Shown piece after piece: positions 26,790-38,700 of a stretch of 64,000 bases of DNA. The position numbers and the translations under genes are program-made. Numbering within the stretch: position 1 is the first letter of the stretch; the number at the start of each line of letters is the position of its first letter. This DNA comes from Tepidisphaera sp. (GTDB lineage: Bacteria; Planctomycetota; Phycisphaerae; Phycisphaerales; UBA1924), in contig WGNV01000002.1 in the NCBI GenBank assembly GCA_016124375.1, positions 372,001-436,000 of the forward strand, in the 5' to 3' direction. The notes under the pieces are model-generated. The model made no database searches and was not told where the DNA came from. It saw only the letters and a list, made by a program, of their open reading frames with translations.

Positions 26790-29030
26790 TCAGTTCCCCT
26801 GCGGCACATACTGCAACATCCCAAGCTGCCGCATCAGGAACATCCGCTCATCCACCACATCGCGCAGGCGCAGGTTCAGGGGCTTGCCCTGGCCGTGCCC
26901 GGCTTCCCGATCCACCCACAGCAGAATCGGCTTCTGGTTCTGGTCGCTCGCGTCCGCCGCCCGCAGCGCCGCCGCGAACTTGCGGGCGTGCCCCGGGTGC
27001 ACGCGGCTGTCGTTCTCACCCGCCGTCAGGTACACCGCCGGATACTTGGTGCCGGGCTTCACGTTCTGGTAGGGCGAGTACTTGATGAGCCAGTTGAAGT
27101 CGGCCGCGTTCGCCGGATCGCCGTACTCGGGCACCCAGTAGCGGGCCATCAGGAAGTTCTGATAGCGGATCATGTCCAGCAGCGGCACCGCCACGATCGC
27201 CGCGCTGAACAATTCCGGCCGCTGCGTCACCAGCGTGCCCGTCAGCAAGCCACCGTTCGAGCCCCCGCGGATCGCCAGTCGCTCCGGCCGCGTGTATCCC
27301 TCGTGCTCCAGGTACTCCGCCGCCGCGGCGAAGTCGTCGAACACATTCTGCTTCTTGTCGAGCATGCCCGACGTGTGCCAGTTCTCGCCATACTCGCCGC
27401 CGCCGCGAAGGTTCGCGATGGCGTACACCCCGCCCCAGTCCAGCCACTGGAAGAGAGTGGCGCTGAAGCCGGGGGTCATCGGAATGTTGAACCCGCCGTA
27501 CCCGTACAGAATCGTCGGGTTGTCGCCGTTGAGGTTCAAACCCTTCTTGTGCACGATGAACATGCTGACCTTGGTGCCGTCCTTGGAGGTGTACCACACC
27601 TGCTTGACGACCGCCGAGTCGGGGTTCACGGGCACATCGGGCCGCTCCCACAGTTCGGGCTCGGCGTCAGGGCTGGCCAGGTCCACACGGAAGATCGAGG
27701 GGGGATAGTTGAAACTGCTGAAGGACAGGTACGCCTCGCTCCGGTCTTTTTCGGTCGAGAGCCCGGCGGTGCCGATGCCCGGCAGACGCAGCGTGCCCTT
27801 GGGCGCGCCGGTCAAATCAAACAGGTCAATCTGCGTCGAAGCGTTGACCATGTACGTGACGGCGACGCGGCCCCCGGCGATCGACACGCCCTGGATCACC
27901 GCGTCCTTGCGTTCCGGCACGATGGTCTTCCACGTCGATTCATCGCCGTTGTTCTTGCCGTGCAGGTCGATCGCGACCACCCGGCCGTTGGGCGAGTTGT
28001 ACGTGGTCTGCATGTACGCCACGTCGTCGACGACTTCGGCGATGCCGCTGCTGGCCTGCTTGCCGGTGAGGCTGAAATCCTCGTAGAGCGTGCCGGTCTT
28101 GCGCCAGTCGTCAAAGTTGATCACCCACAGGTCGTTGCTGGCGGTGCCGGTGGCGTACGACAGAATGAACCACTTGCCCGTCTTGTCCAGCCCGCCGTCG
28201 GGGCCCCAGGTGGTCGCCAGCTTGGCGTCTTCTTCGGGGGTGTATTGGCGGAAGATCAGCTTGTCATTGGCCGGGTCCTGCCCCATCACGTGAAACTTGA
28301 GCTGCCCCGAATACGGGTTCTTGATGTCACTGAGGTTGTGATACACAAAGCCCGACGAATCGGGCAGCCAGGTCGGCGCCTCGGTCTTGCCGGGGATCTC
28401 AAGGGGCAATGTCTGCCCGGTGTCCACGTTCATCAAGTGCAGCACGGAGTTCTCGTCGCCCGCGCGATACGTGCCGTACGCGACCAGCTTGCCGTCGTGG
28501 CTGGGGCTGATCCACGAGATCGTGGTCAGGCCGCTGGCGTCGAGCTTGGCGGGGTCGAGCAGCTCGTGGGGCTGGCCCTTGTAGCCGTCCCTGTAAAAGT
28601 ACACGGGCTGGTTCTGCGTGCCCTCTCGCTTGGAGTAGAAGTATCGGTCGGCGTACATCCCCGGGGCCGACACCGAGCCCACTTCCATGAGCGGGCGGAT
28701 TTCCGCTTCGATCTTGTCCCGGCCGGGCAGGTTGTCCAGCCAAGCGCGGGTATAGGCGTTCTGGGCGTCGGTCCACTTGGCTACCTCGTCATCGACCTTG
28801 CCCATGTGGTCCGGGTCCGCGTTGTCACCCTCCAGCCAGCGGTAGTTGTCGGTGAGGGTGACGCCGTGGATCGTCTCGGTGACCGGGTCGATCTTGGTTT
28901 CGGGGGGCGAATCGGGCACCGCGGCCGGCTTGGGCAGTATGCTCACGGGCGGGAGGTTCCGTTGAGACTGACAGGCGCCGAGGATGAGGATGGTGCCCGA
29001 GATCGCCGCCAGTACGACCGAGTTGTGCAT
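26790..29030 (-). CDS. Prolyl oligopeptidase (S9A) family, exported
   Basis: TLTDNYRWLEGDNAD, RLAIRGGSNGGLLTGTLVTQRPELFSAAIVAVPLLDMIRY; signal/lipobox-like N-terminus ILILGACQSQ. Confidence 0.92.
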   Translation of the reverse strand: MHNSVVLAAISGTILILGACQSQRNLPPVSILPKPAAVPDSPPETKIDPVTETIHGVTLTDNYRWLEGDNADPDHMGKVDDEVAKWTDAQNAYTRAWLDNLPGRDKIEAEIRPLMEVGSVSAPGMYADRYFYSKREGTQNQPVYFYRDGYKGQPHELLDPAKLDASGLTTISWISPSHDGKLVAYGTYRAGDENSVLHLMNVDTGQTLPLEIPGKTEAPTWLPDSSGFVYHNLSDIKNPYSGQLKFHVMGQDPANDKLIFRQYTPEEDAKLATTWGPDGGLDKTGKWFILSYATGTASNDLWVINFDDWRKTGTLYEDFSLTGKQASSGIAEVVDDVAYMQTTYNSPNGRVVAIDLHGKNNGDESTWKTIVPERKDAVIQGVSIAGGRVAVTYMVNASTQIDLFDLTGAPKGTLRLPGIGTAGLSTEKDRSEAYLSFSSFNYPPSIFRVDLASPDAEPELWERPDVPVNPDSAVVKQVWYTSKDGTKVSMFIVHKKGLNLNGDNPTILYGYGGFNIPMTPGFSATLFQWLDWGGVYAIANLRGGGEYGENWHTSGMLDKKQNVFDDFAAAAEYLEHEGYTRPERLAIRGGSNGGLLTGTLVTQRPELFSAAIVAVPLLDMIRYQNFLMARYWVPEYGDPANAADFNWLIKYSPYQNVKPGTKYPAVYLTAGENDSRVHPGHARKFAAALRAADASDQNQKPILLWVDREAGHGQGKPLNLRLRDVVDERMFLMRQLGMLQYVPQGN

Positions 29031-29205
29031 TTGGAATCTCCCTGAGAAACAACGCCCGCAAGAGGCCGAGAATAACCCCCCACCCCTGAGGCGAGCGGCA
29101 TTGTTGGAGGACCACCGACGGATTTCCCGGGTTCGACCCCTTGGAACACCTGTTTTCCGGATTTGCAATCAGCCTCCCCTGGGGGGACATAATTACGCGT
29201 CAGCC

Positions 29206-29829
29206 ATGAGACCGGACGGCAAAAGCGTCGGGACGGGCGAGTCTCGTACGGCGCGGGCGCAGATGTCGCCCGCGCTCTACGCGCAGGAGTATCAGCGCGC
29301 GCGTCCGGCGCTCAGTCTTCTCGCCTTCGCCAGCGTCGGCGATCGGCACCTTGCGGAGGATCTCGTGCAGGAAGCCGCACTGACGGGGTTCAGGCAGCTC
29401 GATCGCTTCGAACCCGGCACCTCGCTCCTGGCGTGGCTGAGCCAGATCGTGCGAAACCTGGCCAGCAACCTCGTGCGCACCAAGGCACGCCGGAAAACAA
29501 CCCCCGCCGGGCCGGAGCTTTTTGAATCCCAACCCACGAGCGTGGCCGAACCCAATGCGTCGCCAGTTCTTCAAAACGGCGACCTGTCCATCGAACAGCG
29601 CGACTTTGACGACCACCTGACGCGCGAACTGCTCGGCCTGGACACGGTGCAGCGGGCGTGCCTTCTGCTGCGGGTCGTGGGAGAACTGCCCTACGACCAG
29701 ATCTCCGTCATCGTCGGCGTTCCGGAAGGCACTGCCATGAGCCACGTGCATCGGGGCAAGCGGGTCCTTCGAGAACGCCTCACGATGACGCCCAACACCC
29801 ACAAGCCAAAGGAAGGTGTGACCACGTGA
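29206..29829 (+). CDS. ECF-type sigma-70 family RNA polymerase sigma factor
   Basis: HLAEDLVQEAALTGFRQLDRFEPGTSLLAWLSQIVRNLASNLVRTKARR; LPYDQISVIVGVPEGTAMSHVHRGKRVLRE. Confidence 0.88.
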   Translation: MRPDGKSVGTGESRTARAQMSPALYAQEYQRARPALSLLAFASVGDRHLAEDLVQEAALTGFRQLDRFEPGTSLLAWLSQIVRNLASNLVRTKARRKTTPAGPELFESQPTSVAEPNASPVLQNGDLSIEQRDFDDHLTRELLGLDTVQRACLLLRVVGELPYDQISVIVGVPEGTAMSHVHRGKRVLRERLTMTPNTHKPKEGVTT

Positions 29830-30575
29830 CCGGACCGACGGACCCAACACCCGAAGCACTCAGCGCCGATCAACTCGCGCTCGAACGCTACCTGGACGGC
29901 GACATGCCCGCGCAGGAGCGAGAAGGCTTCGAGTCCGTGCTCGCGTCGCGTCCGGAACTCGGGCGGCAGGTGGAACTTCAGCAGAAGATCGATCTTCGCC
30001 TGCGCGCCTTGTTCACGCCCGACATCGTCGCGCCGGACCTGCAGCTGCCGCTGTCGGTGCCGCGCCGGTCGCATCGGCGATTGATCACGCTCGCCGCGGC
30101 CGCCCTGGTGCTGCTGGCGGTCGTGGTGTTCCAATGGTGGAGCTCGGGTTCGCAGGGCAACGGCGCGCTGACGCCGGCCGCGGTGTATGCCCGGGAACTG
30201 AAGTCGGGCTTTGTGCCCAAGGAAGTCTGCACCGACGACCCCGCGTTCAAAGCCTGGGTCTCGCGGCGATACGGCCAGGGGCTATCCATGCCCGAGCCGC
30301 CCGCAGGGCTCACGCTGGTCGGGTGGGACTACGCCGACGTCATCTCTCCCTACTCGGGCGTGCTGCTGGCGAAGTTCGAGGGTCGCGAGGTGCTGGTGAT
30401 CATCGATCGCGCCGGGCTTGAGCACGAGGCCTTCGCCACGGGCAAGCACCACGGGCTTTACGTGCACCGGGACGTCATCGGCTCCCTCGTGGCGTACGAA
30501 GTCTCGCCTCTGCCGGAGGCGAAGATCCTGCCTGCCCTCCACGGCACGCCCTGCGAGCACAAGCACGCGAAGTAG
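29826..30575 (+). CDS. Putative transmembrane anti-sigma factor
   Basis: GTG start overlaps the sigma stop by 4 bp; ALERYLDGDMPAQEREGFESVLASRPELGRQVELQ then one TM segment LITLAAAALVLLAVVVFQWW. Confidence 0.8.
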   Translation: MTGPTDPTPEALSADQLALERYLDGDMPAQEREGFESVLASRPELGRQVELQQKIDLRLRALFTPDIVAPDLQLPLSVPRRSHRRLITLAAAALVLLAVVVFQWWSSGSQGNGALTPAAVYARELKSGFVPKEVCTDDPAFKAWVSRRYGQGLSMPEPPAGLTLVGWDYADVISPYSGVLLAKFEGREVLVIIDRAGLEHEAFATGKHHGLYVHRDVIGSLVAYEVSPLPEAKILPALHGTPCEHKHAK

Positions 30576-30580
30576 GCTGG

Positions 30581-31543
<963 letters not shown>

Positions 31544-31574
31544 CGGCACAGACTGGTTCTCCGGGGCGCACGGG

Positions 31575-34193
31575 TCACTGTGGGCCGGGGGCTTGATTGG
31601 GTTCGGATGGGCTCTGCTCGGGGGCGGTCGTGTCAGGGTGGCTTGATTCGTCTTTGGAGGCATCCTCGCTGGAGGACGTCGCTTCGGTCTCGCCGGGGTA
31701 GCCGGGAGGGTTGGCGGGCAGGGGGTAGACCCAGCGCACCAGCGTGTGCCCGAGGGTCTTGATTTCCTTGCCGTCCACGGTCAGCGGCACCGGGGAAGGG
31801 CCTTCGCCGTTCTCGTCGCCCAGGAAACCGATGATGATGACGCAAGGCTGAGTAAGCCAGCGGCTGAGATCGTACCCGTGGGTGCAGAGTCGCTGGGCGG
31901 CGGGCGAAGTAGTGGTGGAGCCGGATTCCGCGTTTACCGAGTCGGTGGGCTTGAGGTATCCAATCAAGGTCATGGCCCGCAGGCGATCTTCGAAGGAGCG
32001 GGTGTATTCGCCTGTGTCGTCGTTTGAAAAGCTGTTGCCGACCGAGCCCGGCGTAAGGTAGTTGAGCCAGGGGACGAGCTTGCGGGCATCGGCCCGGGTG
32101 AGGGGCGCCGTGAGCACGCTCATGTCGAGCGGTGTGCCGGGTGCCCATTCGGTCATGTCGAAGGCCTCGCCGTCGACCATGGGCAAGTTGTCGATATCAC
32201 CCCGGCGGCCGCGAAGAGGCTTGAGCGTCGACTGCCCCTTGACGACGATGACCTTGACCTGTCGAAGCGTGCCGGGCAGTTTGTGAATGAGGATTCCGTT
32301 GATAAGGGGCTTGCCGGAGGTGCCGCCGCCCGAGGGGTCGAATGAGAGCACACCCGGCGCGCCGTCCTGCCCCTGGGGGATGGGCATGCTCCAGCGCGGG
32401 CCGCCGGACCAGTCGAGCTGGACTTGCTTGACCGTGGCGCGGGTGGGGACGCTGATGGAGCCGGGATCGCGGGTGTCGATGAGGTAGCCGCGGGCGTCGG
32501 GGAAGCCCGCCCAGGAGGAGACCTCGTCAACCGGGGGCTCCCAGGGAGAGATGGCGGCGGAGCCGGAATCGGGAGCGATGGAGAGCCTGGCGTCGCCGTA
32601 GGAGGGGATGAGCACGCTGGCGAACATCCGGGCTCGCTCGCGGGCCTGGCCAAAGACGTGATCGAGTATGGTGACGTGACGGGCCTCGATGCGTTGCGGG
32701 CGGAGCAGCGTTGCCCCGCCCCAGGCAACGGCGGTGAAGACGCCGGTGGCGCCCAGGAAGGCGACCCAGGCGTGGCGCTGCCAGGTGCGGGCCTTGAGTG
32801 CGAAAAAGCCCGCCGGGCCGGCGATCGCCCAGTAAAGCACGAAGACGACGAGGGCGGCGAGCAGGCCCAAAGCGGTGCGACCGCTCTGGTTGATGAGTTC
32901 GCCCAGACCACGGTCGACGAACCAGGGGCCGCGTGAGGCCTGCAGGCCGTTGTTCCCGCCGGCCTTTGCCGGGCGAATCAGCCAGCCCCTGCGACCCAGC
33001 ACGCGATGCCAGAAAACGTCGGCGTCAACAGCATCGGCCTGGGCGAAGTTGTTCGCGTTGAGGTCGATGCCGATGAAGGTGACGGCGCCCGCGCCGATCG
33101 TCCGGCGGACCACGACACACTGCCCGTCGGGCCCATTGAGGATCGGCGCGGCCTCGTCGACCGTGGCGTCGGACGCGGGCTTGAAGACGTGGATCGTGCC
33201 GGTCTTGGGAAAGAGGGGCCTGGGTGTGCCGATGAGGAGCGGGCGGTAGGCATCGAGCGAGACATTCTCTCGAAGGCCGACGCTTACGCGGGGCATGATG
33301 TCGATGAGGTCGTTGAGCTTGTCGTTGGTCCAGTTCTGTCCCACGGCGGGCAGGACCACGATGAGGTGTCCACCCCGCTGCACCCACTCGCGAACCGCCT
33401 GCGCCTTGTCGCCCCGGAGTTCGCCCGGTTCGCCCTGGGCCCAAACGATCGCGTCGAACTGCTCCAGGCCCATCCATCGGTCGGGCATGTCCGGCCCGGT
33501 CAGCCCGTTGATGAGCACGGTGTTTTCATGCATGAAGGGGTGCCACATCTGGTTGCTGATGCCGGAGGTGTTCTGAGCGAGACCGTTGTAGGGCTGAAGC
33601 CCCAGGACGCGCTGCCCGACGACGCCGATGAACCCCTGCGTGGCGCCTTCCACGGAGTTGGCGTTGGGATCGAGCACGGCACGGGCGAGAAGGGCGCCGG
33701 GGCGGTAGCCGCGTCCCCCATCGGGCGCGACGCCACCTTCGAGGGCTTCGGAGACCGAGGCGGTGAGATCCTTGCCCGGGGTGTAGTTGAAAGGCAGTCG
33801 CAGGTACATCCAAACTGACTGTGCAACACCGGGGTTCAGCGTGACTTCACGCTGCTGGATGGGCCGGTCGCCGTCGGCGTCGGTGCTGGTGATCCGCACC
33901 AGCACATCGCGGGGTTTGGACGAGGTGTCGGTGAGCACCAGACGGATGCCGATCCATTCACCCCGCCTCGAAGAGTTGCCAACGCCGAAACGATCGCATT
34001 CGAGTTTGACCTCGGCGTCCGGTAAGTCGGAGATGACGCCCTTCCCGGGCTCCATCGCGCCGGCCTGGGGGGTTTGAACGCAAAACCCCAAAAAGAACAG
34101 CAAAAGCGCCAGCAAGGGCGCGAAGGGGCGGGGTGAAACCAGAAGCACGCGATTCCCGGACAAACCCATGACACTCATATTACTGGTACTCAA
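31575..34193 (-). CDS. Large exported membrane-anchored protein of unknown function
   Basis: 872-aa ORF; N-terminal hydrophobic segment, GATase-like/GldG-like middle (WAQGEPGELRGDKAQAVREWVQRGGHLIVVLP), internal TM segments. Confidence 0.7.
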   Translation of the reverse strand: MSTSNMSVMGLSGNRVLLVSPRPFAPLLALLLFFLGFCVQTPQAGAMEPGKGVISDLPDAEVKLECDRFGVGNSSRRGEWIGIRLVLTDTSSKPRDVLVRITSTDADGDRPIQQREVTLNPGVAQSVWMYLRLPFNYTPGKDLTASVSEALEGGVAPDGGRGYRPGALLARAVLDPNANSVEGATQGFIGVVGQRVLGLQPYNGLAQNTSGISNQMWHPFMHENTVLINGLTGPDMPDRWMGLEQFDAIVWAQGEPGELRGDKAQAVREWVQRGGHLIVVLPAVGQNWTNDKLNDLIDIMPRVSVGLRENVSLDAYRPLLIGTPRPLFPKTGTIHVFKPASDATVDEAAPILNGPDGQCVVVRRTIGAGAVTFIGIDLNANNFAQADAVDADVFWHRVLGRRGWLIRPAKAGGNNGLQASRGPWFVDRGLGELINQSGRTALGLLAALVVFVLYWAIAGPAGFFALKARTWQRHAWVAFLGATGVFTAVAWGGATLLRPQRIEARHVTILDHVFGQARERARMFASVLIPSYGDARLSIAPDSGSAAISPWEPPVDEVSSWAGFPDARGYLIDTRDPGSISVPTRATVKQVQLDWSGGPRWSMPIPQGQDGAPGVLSFDPSGGGTSGKPLINGILIHKLPGTLRQVKVIVVKGQSTLKPLRGRRGDIDNLPMVDGEAFDMTEWAPGTPLDMSVLTAPLTRADARKLVPWLNYLTPGSVGNSFSNDDTGEYTRSFEDRLRAMTLIGYLKPTDSVNAESGSTTTSPAAQRLCTHGYDLSRWLTQPCVIIIGFLGDENGEGPSPVPLTVDGKEIKTLGHTLVRWVYPLPANPPGYPGETEATSSSEDASKDESSHPDTTAPEQSPSEPNQAPGPQ

Positions 34194-34201
34194 GCCTGAG
34201 G

Positions 34202-34459
34202 GTGCGGGAGTCGATTGGGAATTCCATGAATGGCCTCTCGGGTCAGTTTCTTACGGTGCTTGCGATCGTTGGCGGGCTGGGGGTACTGGGGATATTGCAC
34301 GTTATGGCCACGGCCATCCGGCACGATACCGAACTCCATGACCTGAAGTTGCGGGTGCACACCTTGCGCCGCGAGCAGATGGAACGCCTGAAGAAGCTGG
34401 CCGAGATGGGTCCGCTGACCGCCACCGGCAGCCGCGGCCACGGGAAGAAGGCCGCCTGA
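34202..34459 (+). CDS. Small membrane-anchored hypothetical protein
   Basis: MNGLSGQFLTVLAIVGGLGVLGILHVMATAIRHDTELHDLKLRVHTLRREQMERLKKLAEMG: TM helix then coiled-coil-like region; start may be ATG 34226. Confidence 0.5.
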   Translation: MRESIGNSMNGLSGQFLTVLAIVGGLGVLGILHVMATAIRHDTELHDLKLRVHTLRREQMERLKKLAEMGPLTATGSRGHGKKAA

Positions 34460-34481
34460 TCGCTCAACGGACCTTGGGACA

Positions 34482-35765
34482 CTACTTCAGCGGCTCGGGC
34501 GCGTCGCGATCGACGATCTGCACCTTGGCCCCCTCGGGCGGCTGTCTGGTGACGTTCAGGGCCACACGGTCCCCGACGCTCAACCCTCCCTTGATCTCCA
34601 GCGTCGGGCCCAGATCGCGATCGATCTCCAGGGCCACGTAGTGAATCGTCGAATCTGAGCGGACAACACCGGCCGCGGGCTTGCCGTCGCGGATCAGCAT
34701 CGCTTCTGCCGGCAGCACGACCAGCCCATCCAGACGCGGGACTTCGAAAGTGCACCGGGCGAACATCCCCGGGAGCAGCAGGTGGTCCTTGTTTTCGACC
34801 TGGACCTGCACCAGCCTGGTTCGGGTGGTCGAGTTGATGGCGGCAGCGGCACGCGCAACCTGCCCCGTGATGCGACGCCCGGCAAGCTCGGGCACGTCGA
34901 GGGTCGCGTGCTGCCCGGGCTGGATCGCCAGGGCCAGGGATTGTGGCACCTCGACGTACACGTTGAGCGTGTCGCGGTCGCTGATGCTGAACAAGGGGCG
35001 GTTGGTGTCGGTCTTGTCGGCGATGATCAGGGCGCCGACGTCGTAGTTGCGCTGGGTGATTTCGCCGGCGAAGGGGGCCTCGATCGTGGCAAACGCCTTC
35101 CGGGCCTGCAGCTGCTGGAGGTTCACCTGCGAGGCGTCGAGCGAAGAGGCGGCGGCGTTGCGGGCGGCCTCCTGAGACGCGACCTTGGCGCGAGCGTCGT
35201 CAAGGGCCTGCGCGGTCACAGCGCCGGGCGAGTCCACGCTTTCCAATCGCTTCAGCGAGATCTTGGCCAGTTCAAGGTCGGAATCCGCCTGAGCGAGGCG
35301 CGCCCGGGCCAAGCCGATGTCCGCCTGCGCCGAGGCGATCTGCTTGTCGAGCACCGGGGTGTCGATCAGCGCGAGCACCTGCCCCGAATCGACGTGATCA
35401 CCGATGTCGGCGTGGCGCTCGCGCAGGTAGCCGCCTTCGCGGGCGTAGACCGCCGTTTCCTGCAGCGCCTCGATCCGGGCAGGCAGGGTGAACTCGATGG
35501 ATTTCGAAGCGGCTTCGACCTGCTTGACCACCACACGCGGAAGCTGGCTGAGGCGGGTCTGGGTGTCGCGCTCCAAGGCCGCCCGAGCGGCAGCAGCGGG
35601 CAGCACGCCAAAGACGATCACGCACGCCGCGGTGATGCACAGCGTCAGCGCCAGCGACAGCGGGACGCCGATTCGGGCGGCGCGGCTCAGCGCCGGCATC
35701 GTTGCTTCGGCCGCGGAAGCCTGGTCCGGCATCGAATCGCTGGTCGTGGAGTGGTCGGTGTTCAT
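34482..35765 (-). CDS. RND efflux periplasmic adaptor (membrane fusion protein)
   Basis: LPARIEALQETAVYAREGGYLRERHADIGDHVDSGQVLALIDTPVLDKQIASAQADIGLARARLAQADSDL; ATIEAPFAGEITQRNYDVGALI. Confidence 0.92.
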   Translation of the reverse strand: MNTDHSTTSDSMPDQASAAEATMPALSRAARIGVPLSLALTLCITAACVIVFGVLPAAAARAALERDTQTRLSQLPRVVVKQVEAASKSIEFTLPARIEALQETAVYAREGGYLRERHADIGDHVDSGQVLALIDTPVLDKQIASAQADIGLARARLAQADSDLELAKISLKRLESVDSPGAVTAQALDDARAKVASQEAARNAAASSLDASQVNLQQLQARKAFATIEAPFAGEITQRNYDVGALIIADKTDTNRPLFSISDRDTLNVYVEVPQSLALAIQPGQHATLDVPELAGRRITGQVARAAAAINSTTRTRLVQVQVENKDHLLLPGMFARCTFEVPRLDGLVVLPAEAMLIRDGKPAAGVVRSDSTIHYVALEIDRDLGPTLEIKGGLSVGDRVALNVTRQPPEGAKVQIVDRDAPEPLK

Positions 35766-38700
35766 GCGGAGGCAAGCTCCTTGTCGAGATCATCGTGCGC
35801 CACGGGCAGGCGCCGGCGCAGCAGGCTGTAGGAAACCGGCACGATCAGCAAGGTGGCGAGGGTTGCGACCAGCAGCCCGCCGATCACGGCACGCCCCAGC
35901 GGAGCGTTCTGCTCGCCCCCTTCGCCCAGGCCCAGGGCCATGGGCACCATGCCGATGATCATGGCCGCGGCGGTCATCAGAACGGGGCGGAGCCTGGTTC
36001 GCCCGGCGATCCAAGCGGCCCGCACGGCGGTGTCGCCGGTCTGGCGCCGGTGGTCGTTGGCGAAGGTAACGAGCAAAATGGAGTTAGACGTCGCGACGCC
36101 GACGCACATGATCGAGCCCATGAGCGAGGGGACGTTGAGCGTGGTGTGGCTCAGCAGAAGCATGGCGACCACGCCCGCCAGCGCCCCGGGCAGGGCGGTG
36201 ATGATGATGAACGGATCGGTCCAGCTCTGGAAGTTGACGACCATGAGGAAGTAGGCGAGGAGCACGGCGCCGACAAGGCCCGCCGCCAGCCCCGCGAAGC
36301 TGTCTCGCATCGAGAGATACTGGCCCCGGACGATGATGGTGGTGTTCTTGGGGAGATTCTTGCGGACGTCCGCGATGACGCGATCCACGTCGCGCCCGAC
36401 TCGCCCCAGGTCGCTCCCCTCGGCAGACACGAGCACGTCAGTCACCGACTGGATGTTGTAGTGGCCGATGGCGACCGGCGACTGGGTGCGCCCGGTCGTC
36501 GCGACCCCCTCGATGAGCTGGCCGCCGCTGCCCGAGCCGGAGTTGACGGGCGTCACGCGCAGGTCTTCGAGATCACCCACGCGATACTGGGGCGTCTGGA
36601 CGTTGATGAGATAGTTGACGCCGTTCTTTGGGTTCAGCCAGTAGTTGGGGGAGGCGGTGCCGGTGCCGCTGAGGGAGGTGAGCACGCTCGAGGCGACGTC
36701 GCGCTGGGTCAGGCCGGCTTGAAGGGCGCGGGTGCGATCGATGTCGACGCTGATCTCAGGGGAGGAGGCGACCTGCTGGGTGTGCACGTCCGCCGCTCCC
36801 GGAATACGTTCGATGCGTTCGATGAGCTTCTGCGCGATTTCCTGGTTGGTGGCCTTGTTGGGGCCGGTCACCTGGATGTCGATGGGGGCGGCAAGCCCGA
36901 AGTTCAGGATCTGAGAGACGATGTCGGGGCTCTGGAAGAAGCACTCCAACTCGGGGTAGCGTTCGCTGAGTCTGGCGCGGATGGCTTTGACGTAGTCGAA
37001 GGTGTTGCCCACGCGGCCGGGCGTGAGCGAGATGAGGATCTCACCATCGGCCGCGGAGACGGTGGAGGAATCAGAGAAGGCGAGATTGACGCCGCCCGAG
37101 GGGAGACCGATGTTGTCGATGATGGTGCCGAGATCGGAAGGCGGGATGATCTGGCGGATTTCATCTTCGACACCCAGGAAGTACTGCTCGCTGGACTCGA
37201 TGCGCGTGCCAGAGGGGCAGCGGACGTGAAGCCGGATCTGGCCGGCGTCGACGGTCGGAAAGAAATCCTGCCCCAGTTGCGAGGCCCCGAGGCCGCCCAG
37301 CGCGATGAGGACGCCAAAGCCGAGCACGGTCAGCCCCCGGTTGCCCAGGACCCAGGCGAGCACGAGGGCATAGGCATCGCGAAATCGTTCGAAGCCGGCG
37401 TTGAACAGGCTGTGGACGGCCCAGATCGGGCCTGAGCCGTGCGCATGTTCTCCGCCGTGGGCGTAGAGAGACGCCTCGGGCGCGAGCAAGTATCGGGCCA
37501 TGGTGGGCACCAGCGTGCGGGAGAGGATGTAGCTGGCGAGCATGGCGAAAATGACGGCCAGGGCGAGGGGGACAAAGAGAAACTTGGCGGCCCCGGAGAT
37601 GAAGAAGACGGGCAGAAAGACGATGCAGATGACCAGCGTGCTGACGAAGGCGGGCACGGCGATCTGCTGGGCACCGTCGAGAATGGCCTTGAGGATGGGC
37701 TTGCGCTGGGACAGGTTGCGATGGATGTTCTCGATCTCGACGGTCGCGTCGTCGACCAGCACGCCAACGGCCAGACCAAGGCCGCCCAGGGTCATGGTGT
37801 TGATGGTGTGCCCCACGGCCGCGAGACAGATGAGCGAGGCGATCATCGCCAGCGGGATCGAGATGGCGATGATGACGGTGGATCGCCAGGAACCCAGGAA
37901 CAGGAGAATCATGAGCGCGGTGAGCCCGCCGGCGATGGCGGCTTCCTTAAGAACGCCACCGATGGCGGCCCGTACGAAGATCGATTGATCAAGCAGAAGT
38001 TTGACATCGACGCCAGGGGGGATGGTGTTGAGGATGTTGGGGATCGCCGCCTTGACGCGATCCACGATGTCGAGGGTGGAGTAGCCGGTGCTCTTGAGGA
38101 TGGTGAGAAGCGCAGAGCGGGCGCCGTCCACGTGGACCATGGAGGTCTGGGGTGCGAAGCCGTCGCGCACGTTGGCGACGTCGCGGATGAAAATGGTCGC
38201 GTCGCCGGTCTGACGCACCGGCAGATCGTTGAGGTCGGCAAGCACGCCGGGGCTGGAGTTGGTGCGGACGGTGTACTCGGTGTCGCCGAACTTGGCGCTG
38301 CCCGCAGGGAGGATGACGTTCTGCAGGTTAAGGGTCTGCGAGATATCGGCAGGCGAGAGCCCTCGGGCGGTGAGCTTGTCGGGATCCAGGTCCACCACCA
38401 CCTGCCGGGCCTTGCCCCCATACGGGAGCGGGACCTGTGCGCCCTGCACCGTCGCGAGCCCTCGCCGGATGAAGTTCAGGCCCAGGTCGTACAGCTCCTG
38501 CTCGCTAAGGGTCTTGGACCCCATGGCGGCCTGGAGAATCGGAACGTTGGACGCCGAGTAGCGGATGACCAGCGGAGGGGTGGAGCCGGGGGGCAGGATT
38601 CTCAGAATGGTCTGGTTGATGGCGGAGATCTGGGCGACGGCGGCCTCGATCTTGGTGCCGGGCTGAAAGTAGACGCGGATCACTGCCACGCCGTTGAGGG

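Noticed and set aside
26895-29045. 716-aa plus-strand ORF
   Set aside because: Fully antisense to the prolyl oligopeptidase gene, whose motifs are clear.
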